This document shows, in pieces, positions 1-6,621 of a stretch of 19,501 bases of DNA. Position numbers and translations under genes: made by a program. The notes below the pieces were generated by a model that made no database searches, was not told the DNA's origin, and worked only from the letters and a program-made list of their open reading frames with translations. Source of the stretch: Candidatus Sumerlaeota bacterium (lineage in GTDB: Bacteria; Sumerlaeota; Sumerlaeia; JADFCT01); contig JADFCT010000024.1 in the NCBI GenBank assembly GCA_017161665.1, positions 1 to 19,501 on the forward strand, written 5' to 3'. Numbering within the stretch: the stretch's first letter is position 1; the number at the start of each line of letters is the position of its first letter.

Positions 1-1
1 G

Positions 2-367
2 GCGGCGGATGAATCCAATTACTGTAACCTGAAAATGACGGGCGCCATTTCCAATTCCTCGCAAGGCCTGCTCTATGTGGCCGGTTCCTTTGAAGCCGGC
101 GGCGCTGGAAAGCCTCCCCTACAAACGGTCAAAGATCCAGATGGCGTTGAACACAGCCTCAATGTTTTCCATGACGGTATTGTATATTGCGCCAAGGACT
201 TCACATATCAGGGCAACCCGGTTCTCTTCGGTTCTGTCATTTGTAAAGGGGATTTTGATTCCGGCGGCACGCCCAATGTCTATTACAACGTGAAGTTAAA
301 AGATGGCCTGGAGCCGCAGCCCCTTTCCACCCGGGCGCGGATTCTGGCCCAGTTGATTCAGCACTGA
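2..367 (+). CDS. C-terminal part of a PilX-like / pilus-associated protein (5' end outside window)
   Basis: The reading frame is open from the first base of the window and ends at TGA 365-367, so only the last 121 residues are visible. They have the beta-solenoid-like rhythm of the C-terminal region of PilX/type IV pilus accessory proteins: a 'GLLYVAGSFEAGG' turn, then 'DGIVYCAKDFTYQGNPVLFG', then 'GSVICKGDFDSGG' and 'PNVYYNVKL'. In such proteins repeated short strands of the form 'G..YV.GDF...GN..+.GSV...GD' precede a 'YYN/YYD' segment near the end. No membrane segment is visible in this part; an N-terminal pilin-like helix would lie outside the window. The family call rests on pattern similarity only, and a general secreted beta-helix protein is the main alternative. 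A hairpin terminator region follows about 25 bases after the stop. Confidence 0.55.
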   Translation, partial: AADESNYCNLKMTGAISNSSQGLLYVAGSFEAGGAGKPPLQTVKDPDGVEHSLNVFHDGIVYCAKDFTYQGNPVLFGSVICKGDFDSGGTPNVYYNVKLKDGLEPQPLSTRARILAQLIQH

Positions 368-392
368 TGGTTTGGAAACGTTCCACACACTG

Positions 393-439
393 GCGCCACT
401 TTCGCCGTTCCCATGGCGAAGGTGGCGCTTCGCCTTTTT
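393..439 (+). terminator. Terminator region with two mutually exclusive hairpins
   Basis: Bases 393-406 can pair with 415-428 in a 14-bp stem (one G-T pair) with an 8-base loop. Bases 415-421 (GGCGAAG) can instead pair with 428-434 (CTTCGCC), a 7-bp stem with a 6-base loop followed at once by five T (435-439), which is a standard intrinsic terminator shape. The element lies between the stop of the pilus-like gene and the tRNA promoter, so it probably ends the upstream transcript. The two folds compete for 415-421 and 428. Confidence 0.6.
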
Positions 440-471
440 GAATCGAATTGTTGCCGGGGCGCAAACAACAT

Positions 472-500
472 TTGACAACCCACCCCTCGAATCGTCTAAA
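472..500 (+). promoter_or_regulatory. Predicted sigma70-type promoter of tRNA-Gly
   Basis: A perfect -35 TTGACA (472-477) is followed after 17 bases by TCTAAA (495-500), which matches four of six -10 consensus positions. Transcription would begin near 507, about 20 bases before the mature tRNA 5' end. Confidence 0.6.
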
Positions 501-528
501 CTCGCCGTCCTGTCGCTCAAGACCATGG

Positions 529-604
529 GCGCCTGTAGCACAACGGTTTAGTGCATCGGCCTTCCAAGCCGAGGATACGGGTTCGATTCCCGTCAGGCGC
601 TCCA
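529..604 (+). tRNA. tRNA-Gly (anticodon UCC)
   Basis: A full cloverleaf can be drawn by hand. The acceptor stem pairs GCGCCTG (529-535) with CAGGCGC (594-600). The D arm has GCAC (538-541) and GTGC (551-554). The anticodon stem TCGGC (556-560) / GCCGA (568-572) encloses the loop CTTCCAA with anticodon TCC at 563-565, which reads GGA (and GGG by wobble) glycine codons. The T arm is ACGGG-TTCGATT-CCCGT (577-593). The discriminator T601 and the CCA end (602-604) are encoded. The gene has its own promoter upstream and an intrinsic terminator 25 bases downstream, so it appears to be a single-gene transcription unit. Confidence 0.97.
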
Positions 605-628
605 CTTGAAATGATGATAATGCCCTGC

Positions 629-656
629 AAAAGCCCGGTTTTCCCGGGCTTTTTTT
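629..656 (+). terminator. Rho-independent terminator after tRNA-Gly
   Basis: The arm 629-638 (AAAAGCCCGG) pairs with 644-653 (CCGGGCTTTT) around a 5-base loop. A run of seven T covers 650-656. Confidence 0.9.
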
Positions 657-678
657 GTTTAATCCGGTCGGTTCGGTT

Positions 679-762
679 TGGGGCGGTATGGGGCGGTTTT
701 TTGGCTGAAAAAGGCTGAATGGGGAAGAACGGGGATTAAAGTGGGATTACAAAGTGGGATTA
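679..762. repeat. Cluster of short direct repeats downstream of the tRNA gene
   Basis: Three pairs of short direct repeats sit in a row. TGGGGCGGT occurs at 679-687 and 689-697 (10-bp period). GGCTGAA occurs at 703-709 and 713-719 (10-bp period). The 12-mer AAAGTGGGATTA occurs exactly at 738-749 and 751-762 (13-bp period), and its core GGGATTA also occurs at 732-738. No gene is supported between the tRNA terminator and the end of the minus-strand galactosidase gene at 912. G-rich repeats of this kind next to tRNA genes recall arm-type integrase sites or remnants of integrated elements, but no integrase is in view. Confidence 0.5.
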
Positions 763-783
763 AATTGGGGCTGGTTTGAACTG

Positions 784-798
784 TTCGGATTTTCCGAA
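784..798. repeat. Short perfect inverted repeat
   Basis: TTCGGA (784-789) and TCCGAA (793-798) form a perfect 6-bp dyad with a 3-base centre, 22 bases after the direct-repeat cluster. It could be part of the same element scar or a protein-binding site. It lacks a T-run on the plus strand and does not look like a terminator for the minus-strand gene that ends at 912. Confidence 0.35.
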
Positions 799-911
799 TA
801 GTCCACAGATTGGGGATGGGTTTTTGGAGCGCTCTGGTTTTCGCCCCCCATGGAATCCCCCGGCCCCCCCGCGCCGGCGCCGTGTGTCCGATACCAAGCG
901 ACTGTCCGGTT

Positions 912-3900
912 TCACCGCGCCAGTCGTTCGGGGTTGGTGGGGATGATATTGATTTCCGCGATGGCGGCGGTGATGCCTTTATTGACTTCGCTCAACGCCA
1001 CGAGGCGCATATAGCGCGCCCGGATGTTCTGGCGGAAAGTGACGGCTTGCAGGGTGTTGTTGTTTTTGAATTCTCCCCGAACGGCGGGCCGTCCCCAGTC
1101 CTGACCGTCCAGCCGCAGATAGAGTTCATATTGCGCAATGCGGCCTTCTTCGCTGTCCTGCCGCGGAAGATACAGGAAGCCGGACAGGTCCACGGCCTCG
1201 CCCATATCGATCTGGATTTCATGGGGATATTTGACCTCGGCGGCTGGCTGGGTTTGCCAGACCGTTTCAGGATTGGAGTCGATGGCGTTGGCCGCCTGGC
1301 CGCCGTCGGTCCGGGCGCTGTCCACCTTGACGACGGTCCAGGTCTGTTTGATGTTCACGGCCGGGAAGGACTCGCGCGCTTCCGCGCTGTAGATGTAGCC
1401 CCGGCGGGCATAGGCGCGGGCGCGGATGGTTCCGCTTTGCTGGAACAGGAAGGGGCCGCGATAGATTTCGGATTGATCGTCGGTTTCTGAGCCGTCGGTG
1501 GTATAACGGATGAGCACACCGGGCGTCAGACATTCCAGGCGCACATATCCCAGCCGGTCGCGCTCCATTGTGATCTCGGATGCGCTGAGGGGCTGGGGGA
1601 AGGTATGACGGACATGGGCCTGCATGTCGCCCAGCTCGGGCGACCAGGGGATCAGACGAAAGCTGTAGCCCTGGGCCGTGGGCTGGATGGTATATTCCGG
1701 CCGTGTCTGGGCGCCCCAGCTGTTGTCGCCGCCCACGCCCGTCTGCTTCATGTCGATGTTCAGCGTGATGGCGCCCGAGGGGGCCAGTTCGTGATTGTGC
1801 GAGGCGTTTTCGAGCGCTTCCAGGGTATAGGGCCAGGCGCTGACGCTCAGGGGACGGAGGCCTTCGACCATCAGGCCGTATCCGTCCGGGTTGGTCAGGG
1901 CGACCCATTGGACATCCGTCTTGTTTCCGTTTTCCTGGGGGCGGATATACGGGTGGATCTGATCGGCCACGGGGCCGGCATACCGTCCCAGGGCGGCGCC
2001 GGTTTTCCGGTCCCAATAGGTTTCGTGCGGCCCCCGTCCATGCCAGGTCATGGTGGCGTATTCTTCGGGCACGGCCAGCGTCATGCCGAAACGGGGCATG
2101 GGCGGCAGTTCTTCGCCGGGCGGCGGCGTGAAGCGCGTTTCCACCAGAATGTCGCCCGAACCATAGATCATGTAAATAATGCGGTATTCCGCGTTGCCCA
2201 CCGGCGCCAGTTGACAACGGACATTCACGCGAATGACCTGCGCAGCCCGGCGTTTGACCCGTACCTCGACGGCCCGGCATTCGGCCCCCGCCTGCTTCCA
2301 GGGGGCCAGACGGTTGTCGCGGTTGTTGCCCAGCCGATCGTTGTCGATCGGCGCGCGCCAGAAGTTGGGAACCAGCGGCGAGACGATCTGTGGCCGGTTA
2401 TTGACCACCCAAGAGTCAATGGCGCCGGTCTGTCGATTGATGGTGAGCGTGAACGCGTCACTGCCGATCGTGAGGCGCTGGTTCGTTTCCGAAAGGCTCA
2501 GCCGGGGCATCGTGTCGATGGGCGCGAATCCGGGACGGGGCTTATGGAAGGGTAGCGTAAACTGATCCCAGGCGATGACATGGCCTTCCGCCGCCCAGAT
2601 CGTGTCGTGGGCCAGCGAAAAATTCAGCCGCAGGCGGTATTGCGTATGGGGCTGAATCTCGGGACGATGGAAGGGGATCTTGAGCGTTTGCCTTTGATCC
2701 GGCGCCAGCGTCAGAGGAGGCAGGAGCCCGTCCTGCACAACCCGGCCGTCCTGTGTCAGTTCCCATCGCCCCCGTATCGAGCTCATGTCGAGAAAGTCAA
2801 ATTTATTGTGAATGGATACACGTCCCTGGCGCAGATCCAGGGCGGTGACCTTAATGGGCTGATAGACCTTTCGGACTTCATAGAGAGAGGGATTGGGGCG
2901 GCGGTCCGGTTGGACCAGTCCGTTGCAACAGAAATTGCGGTGGCGTTCTTCCGCGCCCAGGGTGTCGCCGAAGTCGCCGCCATAGGCCCAGAATTCCACG
3001 CCCGTTTCCGTCGTTTTCCGCAACCCCTGATCCACCCAGTCCCAGATAAATCCGCCCTGGAGGTGTTTGAACCGTTCGATGATGTCCCAATAGTCCTGGA
3101 GATTGCCGACGGAATTGCCCATGGCGTGGGCGTATTCGGACATGATCAGGGGTCGGAGCTGGTCATGGCTGGCGTAGGTGATGAGTTCATCGAAGCTGGA
3201 ATACTGAGGACAGATAATATCGGTGTGGGGGGCTTTGTCGGCCCGTTCATATTGAACCGGTCGCGATAGATCGCGTCGGCGAATCCAGGCGCTGGTGGAC
3301 TGGAAGTTCACCCCATCGCCGCCTTCGTTGCCCAGCGACCAGATAATGACACAGGCGTGGTTCTTGTCGCGTTCGACCATGCGGCGCGTCCGCTCCAGGT
3401 GAGCGGCCCGCCAGGTCGGATCTTTCGCCAGGGATTTTTCACCATAGCCCATGCCATGCGATTCGATGTTCGCCTCGTCCACCACATACAGACCGTATTG
3501 GTCGCATAACTCATACCAGACCGGCTGATTGGGGTAGTGGGCCGTGCGCACGGCGTTGATATTGTTCTGTTTCATCAGGCGAATATCTTCGATCATGCGC
3601 GCCACGGGCGTCGCGCGACCGTGGTCCGGGTCGTGTTCATGCCGATTCACGCCTTTGATGTCGATCGCCTGTCCGTTGACGAGTAATTGCCCTCCCCGGA
3701 TTTCAACGGCGCGAAAGCCAATGCGCCAGGGGATGACTTCGAGCAAGGCCTTTGCGGAATCGCTCGTGGTCAGCGTCAATTGATACAGGTGGGGCGTTTC
3801 GGCCGTCCACTTGAGCGGATGGTCAATCCGGGTGGTGAATTCGGAGATAAAATCCTGATCCGGCCCCGGCGCCAGGGCGCGGGTATCGGTCCAGACAATG

Positions 3901-4778
3901 TTTCCCGTGGGATCCTGCAACGTGGCCTGCATAACGCCGCGCCCCGCTTGGGCCGCATGATTGCGAGTGATTGTTCGAACCGTCAGGTTGGCGTTCTCGT
4001 ACATCTCGTCCAGATCGGTTTTGACTTCAAAATCGAAGAGCCGCATCTGGGGCGCGGCGATCAGTTTGACCTCACGATAAATGCCGCTCAGACGCCACAT
4101 GTCCTGACATTCAAGATACGAGCCGTCGGACCAACGATAGACCTCGACCGCCACCACGTTGTTTCCCTTTTGGACATGGTCGGTGATGTCAAACTCGGCC
4201 GGGGTCATGCTGCCCTGGCTGTAGCCGATTTTCTGGCCGTTGACCCACAGATAAAAGGCGCTTTTGACGCCGGCGAAGTGAATATAGATCTGGCGCCCTT
4301 CCCAGCTTTGGGGTAAGGTAAATTGTTTTCGATAGGATCCGACGGGATTATAATCATGGGGAATCCGAGGCGGATCGGCGGGGAAGGGGTAGATGGTGTT
4401 GACGTAGATGGGGCGCCCGTAGCCGTGCAGTTGCCAGTGAGAGGGAACCGGCAGGTTCGCCCAGGTCTGATCGTCGAAGTCGGTCTTCCAGAAATCCACG
4501 GGTCGCGCGTCGGGCCGTTCCACCCAATGGAATTTCCAGGCGCCGTTGAGCGACAACACACGCCCTGAGGCGGCCGGATCGCTCTGAGCGGCTTGTTCGG
4601 CCGAAGCGTATGGGGTGAACGAAGCGCGGGGTTCCAGTTTGTTGATGGCGAAGACGTTCTGGTTCTCCCAGTCATGGAGCATTTCCGGCGGGGTGGGGGG
4701 CGCCTGGGGGCGGGCGAAAAGGGTTCCCGTCAAAGCAATACAACCGAGTATAGCCGAGACACGGCGGACGTTCATCAT
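912..4778 (-). CDS. Secreted GH2 beta-galactosidase (LacZ-type) with chitobiase-like and F5/8C C-terminal modules
   Basis: This 1288-residue protein should hydrolyse terminal beta-galactosides or related beta-glycosides outside the cytoplasm. Residues 1-22 form a signal peptide (MMNVRRVSAILGCIALTGTLFA). GH2 sugar-binding and Ig-like domains cover roughly 40-350 and the TIM barrel about 350-640. LacZ hallmarks are visible: NRHEHDPDHGRA (388-399), YGLYVVDEANIESHGM (428-443), SLGNEGGDG with acid/base Glu485, MSEYAHAMGNS with nucleophile Glu548, and GGFIWDWVDQ (575-584). A Bgal small-chain domain covers about 760-1045. A chitobiase/HEX C-terminal-like module (about 1065-1140, 'PGVLIRYTTDGSETD') and a discoidin/F5-8C-like module (about 1147-1280) follow, both rare in plain LacZ and likely carbohydrate-binding. 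ATG 4776-4778 has AAGGAGA 8 bases upstream. An upstream in-frame ATG (4904) precedes the predicted promoter, so I rejected it. The exact substrate is not shown. Confidence 0.93.
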   Translation of the reverse strand: MMNVRRVSAILGCIALTGTLFARPQAPPTPPEMLHDWENQNVFAINKLEPRASFTPYASAEQAAQSDPAASGRVLSLNGAWKFHWVERPDARPVDFWKTDFDDQTWANLPVPSHWQLHGYGRPIYVNTIYPFPADPPRIPHDYNPVGSYRKQFTLPQSWEGRQIYIHFAGVKSAFYLWVNGQKIGYSQGSMTPAEFDITDHVQKGNNVVAVEVYRWSDGSYLECQDMWRLSGIYREVKLIAAPQMRLFDFEVKTDLDEMYENANLTVRTITRNHAAQAGRGVMQATLQDPTGNIVWTDTRALAPGPDQDFISEFTTRIDHPLKWTAETPHLYQLTLTTSDSAKALLEVIPWRIGFRAVEIRGGQLLVNGQAIDIKGVNRHEHDPDHGRATPVARMIEDIRLMKQNNINAVRTAHYPNQPVWYELCDQYGLYVVDEANIESHGMGYGEKSLAKDPTWRAAHLERTRRMVERDKNHACVIIWSLGNEGGDGVNFQSTSAWIRRRDLSRPVQYERADKAPHTDIICPQYSSFDELITYASHDQLRPLIMSEYAHAMGNSVGNLQDYWDIIERFKHLQGGFIWDWVDQGLRKTTETGVEFWAYGGDFGDTLGAEERHRNFCCNGLVQPDRRPNPSLYEVRKVYQPIKVTALDLRQGRVSIHNKFDFLDMSSIRGRWELTQDGRVVQDGLLPPLTLAPDQRQTLKIPFHRPEIQPHTQYRLRLNFSLAHDTIWAAEGHVIAWDQFTLPFHKPRPGFAPIDTMPRLSLSETNQRLTIGSDAFTLTINRQTGAIDSWVVNNRPQIVSPLVPNFWRAPIDNDRLGNNRDNRLAPWKQAGAECRAVEVRVKRRAAQVIRVNVRCQLAPVGNAEYRIIYMIYGSGDILVETRFTPPPGEELPPMPRFGMTLAVPEEYATMTWHGRGPHETYWDRKTGAALGRYAGPVADQIHPYIRPQENGNKTDVQWVALTNPDGYGLMVEGLRPLSVSAWPYTLEALENASHNHELAPSGAITLNIDMKQTGVGGDNSWGAQTRPEYTIQPTAQGYSFRLIPWSPELGDMQAHVRHTFPQPLSASEITMERDRLGYVRLECLTPGVLIRYTTDGSETDDQSEIYRGPFLFQQSGTIRARAYARRGYIYSAEARESFPAVNIKQTWTVVKVDSARTDGGQAANAIDSNPETVWQTQPAAEVKYPHEIQIDMGEAVDLSGFLYLPRQDSEEGRIAQYELYLRLDGQDWGRPAVRGEFKNNNTLQAVTFRQNIRARYMRLVALSEVNKGITAAIAEINIIPTNPERLAR

Positions 4779-4845
4779 ACAGCCTGTCTCCTTCGAATGC
4801 GGATTTTGTGAAAAGAGGATCAATGATTTGGCGATATGACGACAC

Positions 4846-4874
4846 CATATACTGAAAGGCCCCGGGGGTGACAA
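4846..4874 (-). promoter_or_regulatory. Predicted promoter of the GH2 gene
   Basis: On the minus strand TTGTCA (4874-4869, five of six -35 positions) is followed after 17 bases by TATATG (4851-4846, four of six -10 positions). The start site would be near 4839, giving a leader of about 60 bases before the ATG at 4778. Confidence 0.55.
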
Positions 4875-4959
4875 GGACGGATTGGAGCCGGAAGGGGGCG
4901 CCATGGGGATTTTACAGGGAAAGGAGGGAGAATGGGGTACCGGGGAGGGGTATCGCGCG

Positions 4960-4986
4960 CGATCGTGTGAGAGTCGATCGTTTTTT
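4960..4986 (+). promoter_or_regulatory. Dyad CGATCG...CGATCG followed by T6 in the divergent control region
   Basis: CGATCG (4960-4965) is repeated at 4975-4980, nine bases apart. Because it is self-complementary, the two copies form a 6-bp hairpin, followed by six T (4981-4986). This is terminator-shaped, yet no plus-strand gene lies just upstream. It may be an attenuator for a promoter further upstream or an operator for a dimeric regulator shared by the two divergent genes. The rest of 4779-5137 is G-rich and holds no supported gene, only the two predicted promoters. Confidence 0.4.
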
Positions 4987-5012
4987 GATATGTCGAAGAG
5001 CGCAAAAAGGGG

Positions 5013-5040
5013 TTGATTTTTCGGGTCGGCCCCCTAAAAA
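5013..5040 (+). promoter_or_regulatory. Candidate promoter of the oxidoreductase-cytochrome operon
   Basis: TTGATT (5013-5018) and TAAAAA (5035-5040) are separated by 16 bases, each matching four of six consensus positions. The predicted leader to the ATG at 5138 is about 90 bases. The match is weaker than for the divergent GH2 promoter. Confidence 0.35.
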
Positions 5041-5137
5041 TGATCGCAGTAAGCCGTGTTGAATAGAGACGGGAGGGCGACAGTGAGGGTCGCGTTCCGT
5101 CGCAACGAGATACATTTACAGGAAGCAGGTTTTTATC

Positions 5138-6544
5138 ATGACGAACAGCATGGGAACCAAGTTGGGACGGCGGCAGTTTCTGAAGACAGCGGCCGTGGCG
5201 GGCGCCGGGATGGCTTTGGCGAAAAGCGCCCTGACCGCCGAAGACGGATTCAAATTCAAGACGTCCGAAGATGATCTGAACATCGCCATCATCGGCGTGG
5301 GGAAAGAAGGCCAGGTGCTGCGGGACTCCATCGTCCGCATCCCCGGCATTCATGTCCGCGCCCTGTGTGACATCTGGCCGTATAACCTGAACGCTTCGGC
5401 CGGGAATCTGCGCGCCTTCGGCCACGATTTGAACACCTACGAAGACTATCGGGATCTGCTGGCGCAGGAAGGCTCGAAGCTGGACGCCGTGGTCGTGGCC
5501 ACGCCGGACTGGGTGCACGCCGAACACGCCAACGCCTGCATGGAAGCCGGTTTGCCGGTGTATTGCGAAAAAGAAATGTCCAACAGCCTGAAAGAAGCCC
5601 AAACCATGGTGGAAACAGCGCGTCGGACCAATAAACTGCTCCAGATTGGCCATCAGCGCCGCTCGAATCCGCGGTATCTGCACGCCATCGACACGCTGGT
5701 TCATGACGCCGGTATTTTCGGCCGGATCACACACGCCTATGGCCAGTGGAACCGCGCCGTGCAGCCGGATATTTCCGTGGCCGATTCGCTGGCCCTGGAT
5801 GCGGCGACGCTGAGCAAATATGGCTATGAAAACATGCACCAGCTCCTGAACTGGCGCTGGTACAAAAAATTCGGGGGCGGCCCGATCGTTGACCTCGGCT
5901 CCCACCAGATTGACATCTTCACCTGGGTGTTTGGCATCAACCCCAAATCCGTGTGCGCCAGCGGTGGCTTGGACTACTATGATCCCTCCTGCCACGACTG
6001 GTATGACAACGTGTTGTGCATCTTCGAATACGACGTGCCGAACCTGGGCACGAGCCGCGCCATGTATCAGGTCCTGACGACCAGTTCGAATGGCGGCTTC
6101 TATGAGAAATTCATGGGCGAAGAAGGCACGTTGAACATCGCCGAAGTGCCCACCCGCGGCAACGGCGCCGAACGCGAAGCGCGTGTCGAAGAAGGCAAAT
6201 GGCTCAAATACGCCACCCAGGGGCTGCTGAAACGCTCCGTCACGCCCATCCAGATCAATAAGACCAAGAACGTCCAGGTGGACGTGCGCGACACACTGCC
6301 CACGGGTCAGTGGCCCATCCCCGTCGGCATGACGAAACCGGCGCACCAGCCGCACCTGGAGAACTTCTTCAACGCCGTGCGCAAGGGTGAAGACTACAAG
6401 ATGAACGACATCGACGGCAAGGGCGGCTCCTTGAATTGCCCGGCCTGGATTGGTTACGAGACAGCTGTGGCCGTGCTGAAGGTTAATGAAGCGGTGGCTG
6501 CCCGCAAGACGCTGGACTTCGATCCCCATGAATTCCATGTGTAA
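5138..6544 (+). CDS. Tat-exported Gfo/Idh/MocA family oxidoreductase
   Basis: The 468-residue protein starts with a twin-arginine signal: GRRQFLKTAAVAGAGMALA at 10-28, with the Arg pair at 11-12. A Rossmann NAD(P)-binding fold follows, with GVGKEG (53-58) matching GxGxxG. The family's EKP motif appears as EKE at 144-146 (YCEKEMS), so the catalytic-type Lys145 is kept but the usual Pro is Glu. The C-terminal domain carries the usual GGGPIVDLGSHQID (247-260). Such proteins oxidise or reduce sugars, inositols or sugar-like compounds; exported ones such as Zymomonas GFOR keep a tightly bound cofactor. ATG 5138 has AGGAAG 12 bases upstream; an in-frame ATG at 5150 is possible. It is the first gene of a likely operon with the two cytochromes and is divergent from the secreted galactosidase, which suggests a role on sugars outside the cytoplasm. 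The substrate is unknown. Confidence 0.92.
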   Translation: MTNSMGTKLGRRQFLKTAAVAGAGMALAKSALTAEDGFKFKTSEDDLNIAIIGVGKEGQVLRDSIVRIPGIHVRALCDIWPYNLNASAGNLRAFGHDLNTYEDYRDLLAQEGSKLDAVVVATPDWVHAEHANACMEAGLPVYCEKEMSNSLKEAQTMVETARRTNKLLQIGHQRRSNPRYLHAIDTLVHDAGIFGRITHAYGQWNRAVQPDISVADSLALDAATLSKYGYENMHQLLNWRWYKKFGGGPIVDLGSHQIDIFTWVFGINPKSVCASGGLDYYDPSCHDWYDNVLCIFEYDVPNLGTSRAMYQVLTTSSNGGFYEKFMGEEGTLNIAEVPTRGNGAEREARVEEGKWLKYATQGLLKRSVTPIQINKTKNVQVDVRDTLPTGQWPIPVGMTKPAHQPHLENFFNAVRKGEDYKMNDIDGKGGSLNCPAWIGYETAVAVLKVNEAVAARKTLDFDPHEFHV

Positions 6545-6553
6545 AAGGAAGGT

Positions 6554-6581
6554 CTGAAGGGGGGCGCATGGCCCCCCTCAG
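6554..6581 (+). promoter_or_regulatory. Intercistronic hairpin enclosing the first ATG of the cytochrome frame
   Basis: CTGA (6554-6557) pairs with TCAG (6578-6581), and GGGGGGC (6559-6565) with GCCCCCC (6571-6577). The result is an 11-bp, very GC-rich stem with one bulged A and a 5-base loop GCATG. The loop holds the in-frame ATG at 6568. There is no T-run after it, so it is not a standard terminator. It may protect the downstream mRNA, attenuate the cytochrome genes, or simply block the upstream ATG. Confidence 0.6.
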
Positions 6582-6621
6582 TCGGTCGAACAAACGGATT
6601 TTGACGCGAAGGAGCAGTCGC

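Noticed and set aside
1605..2555. 316-residue plus-strand open frame inside the GH2 gene
   Set aside because: It is antisense to the small-chain domain of the galactosidase and has no ribosome site or recognisable fold.
4779..4904. Longer start of the GH2 gene at 4904 (42 extra residues)
   Set aside because: The extension lies across the predicted promoter, has no ribosome site, and would place a long non-signal arm before a clear signal peptide.
4820..6538. 572-residue minus-strand open frame opposite the oxidoreductase
   Set aside because: It is a mirror of the real gene caused by high GC at third codon positions; composition is not protein-like and it overlaps a well-supported family member.
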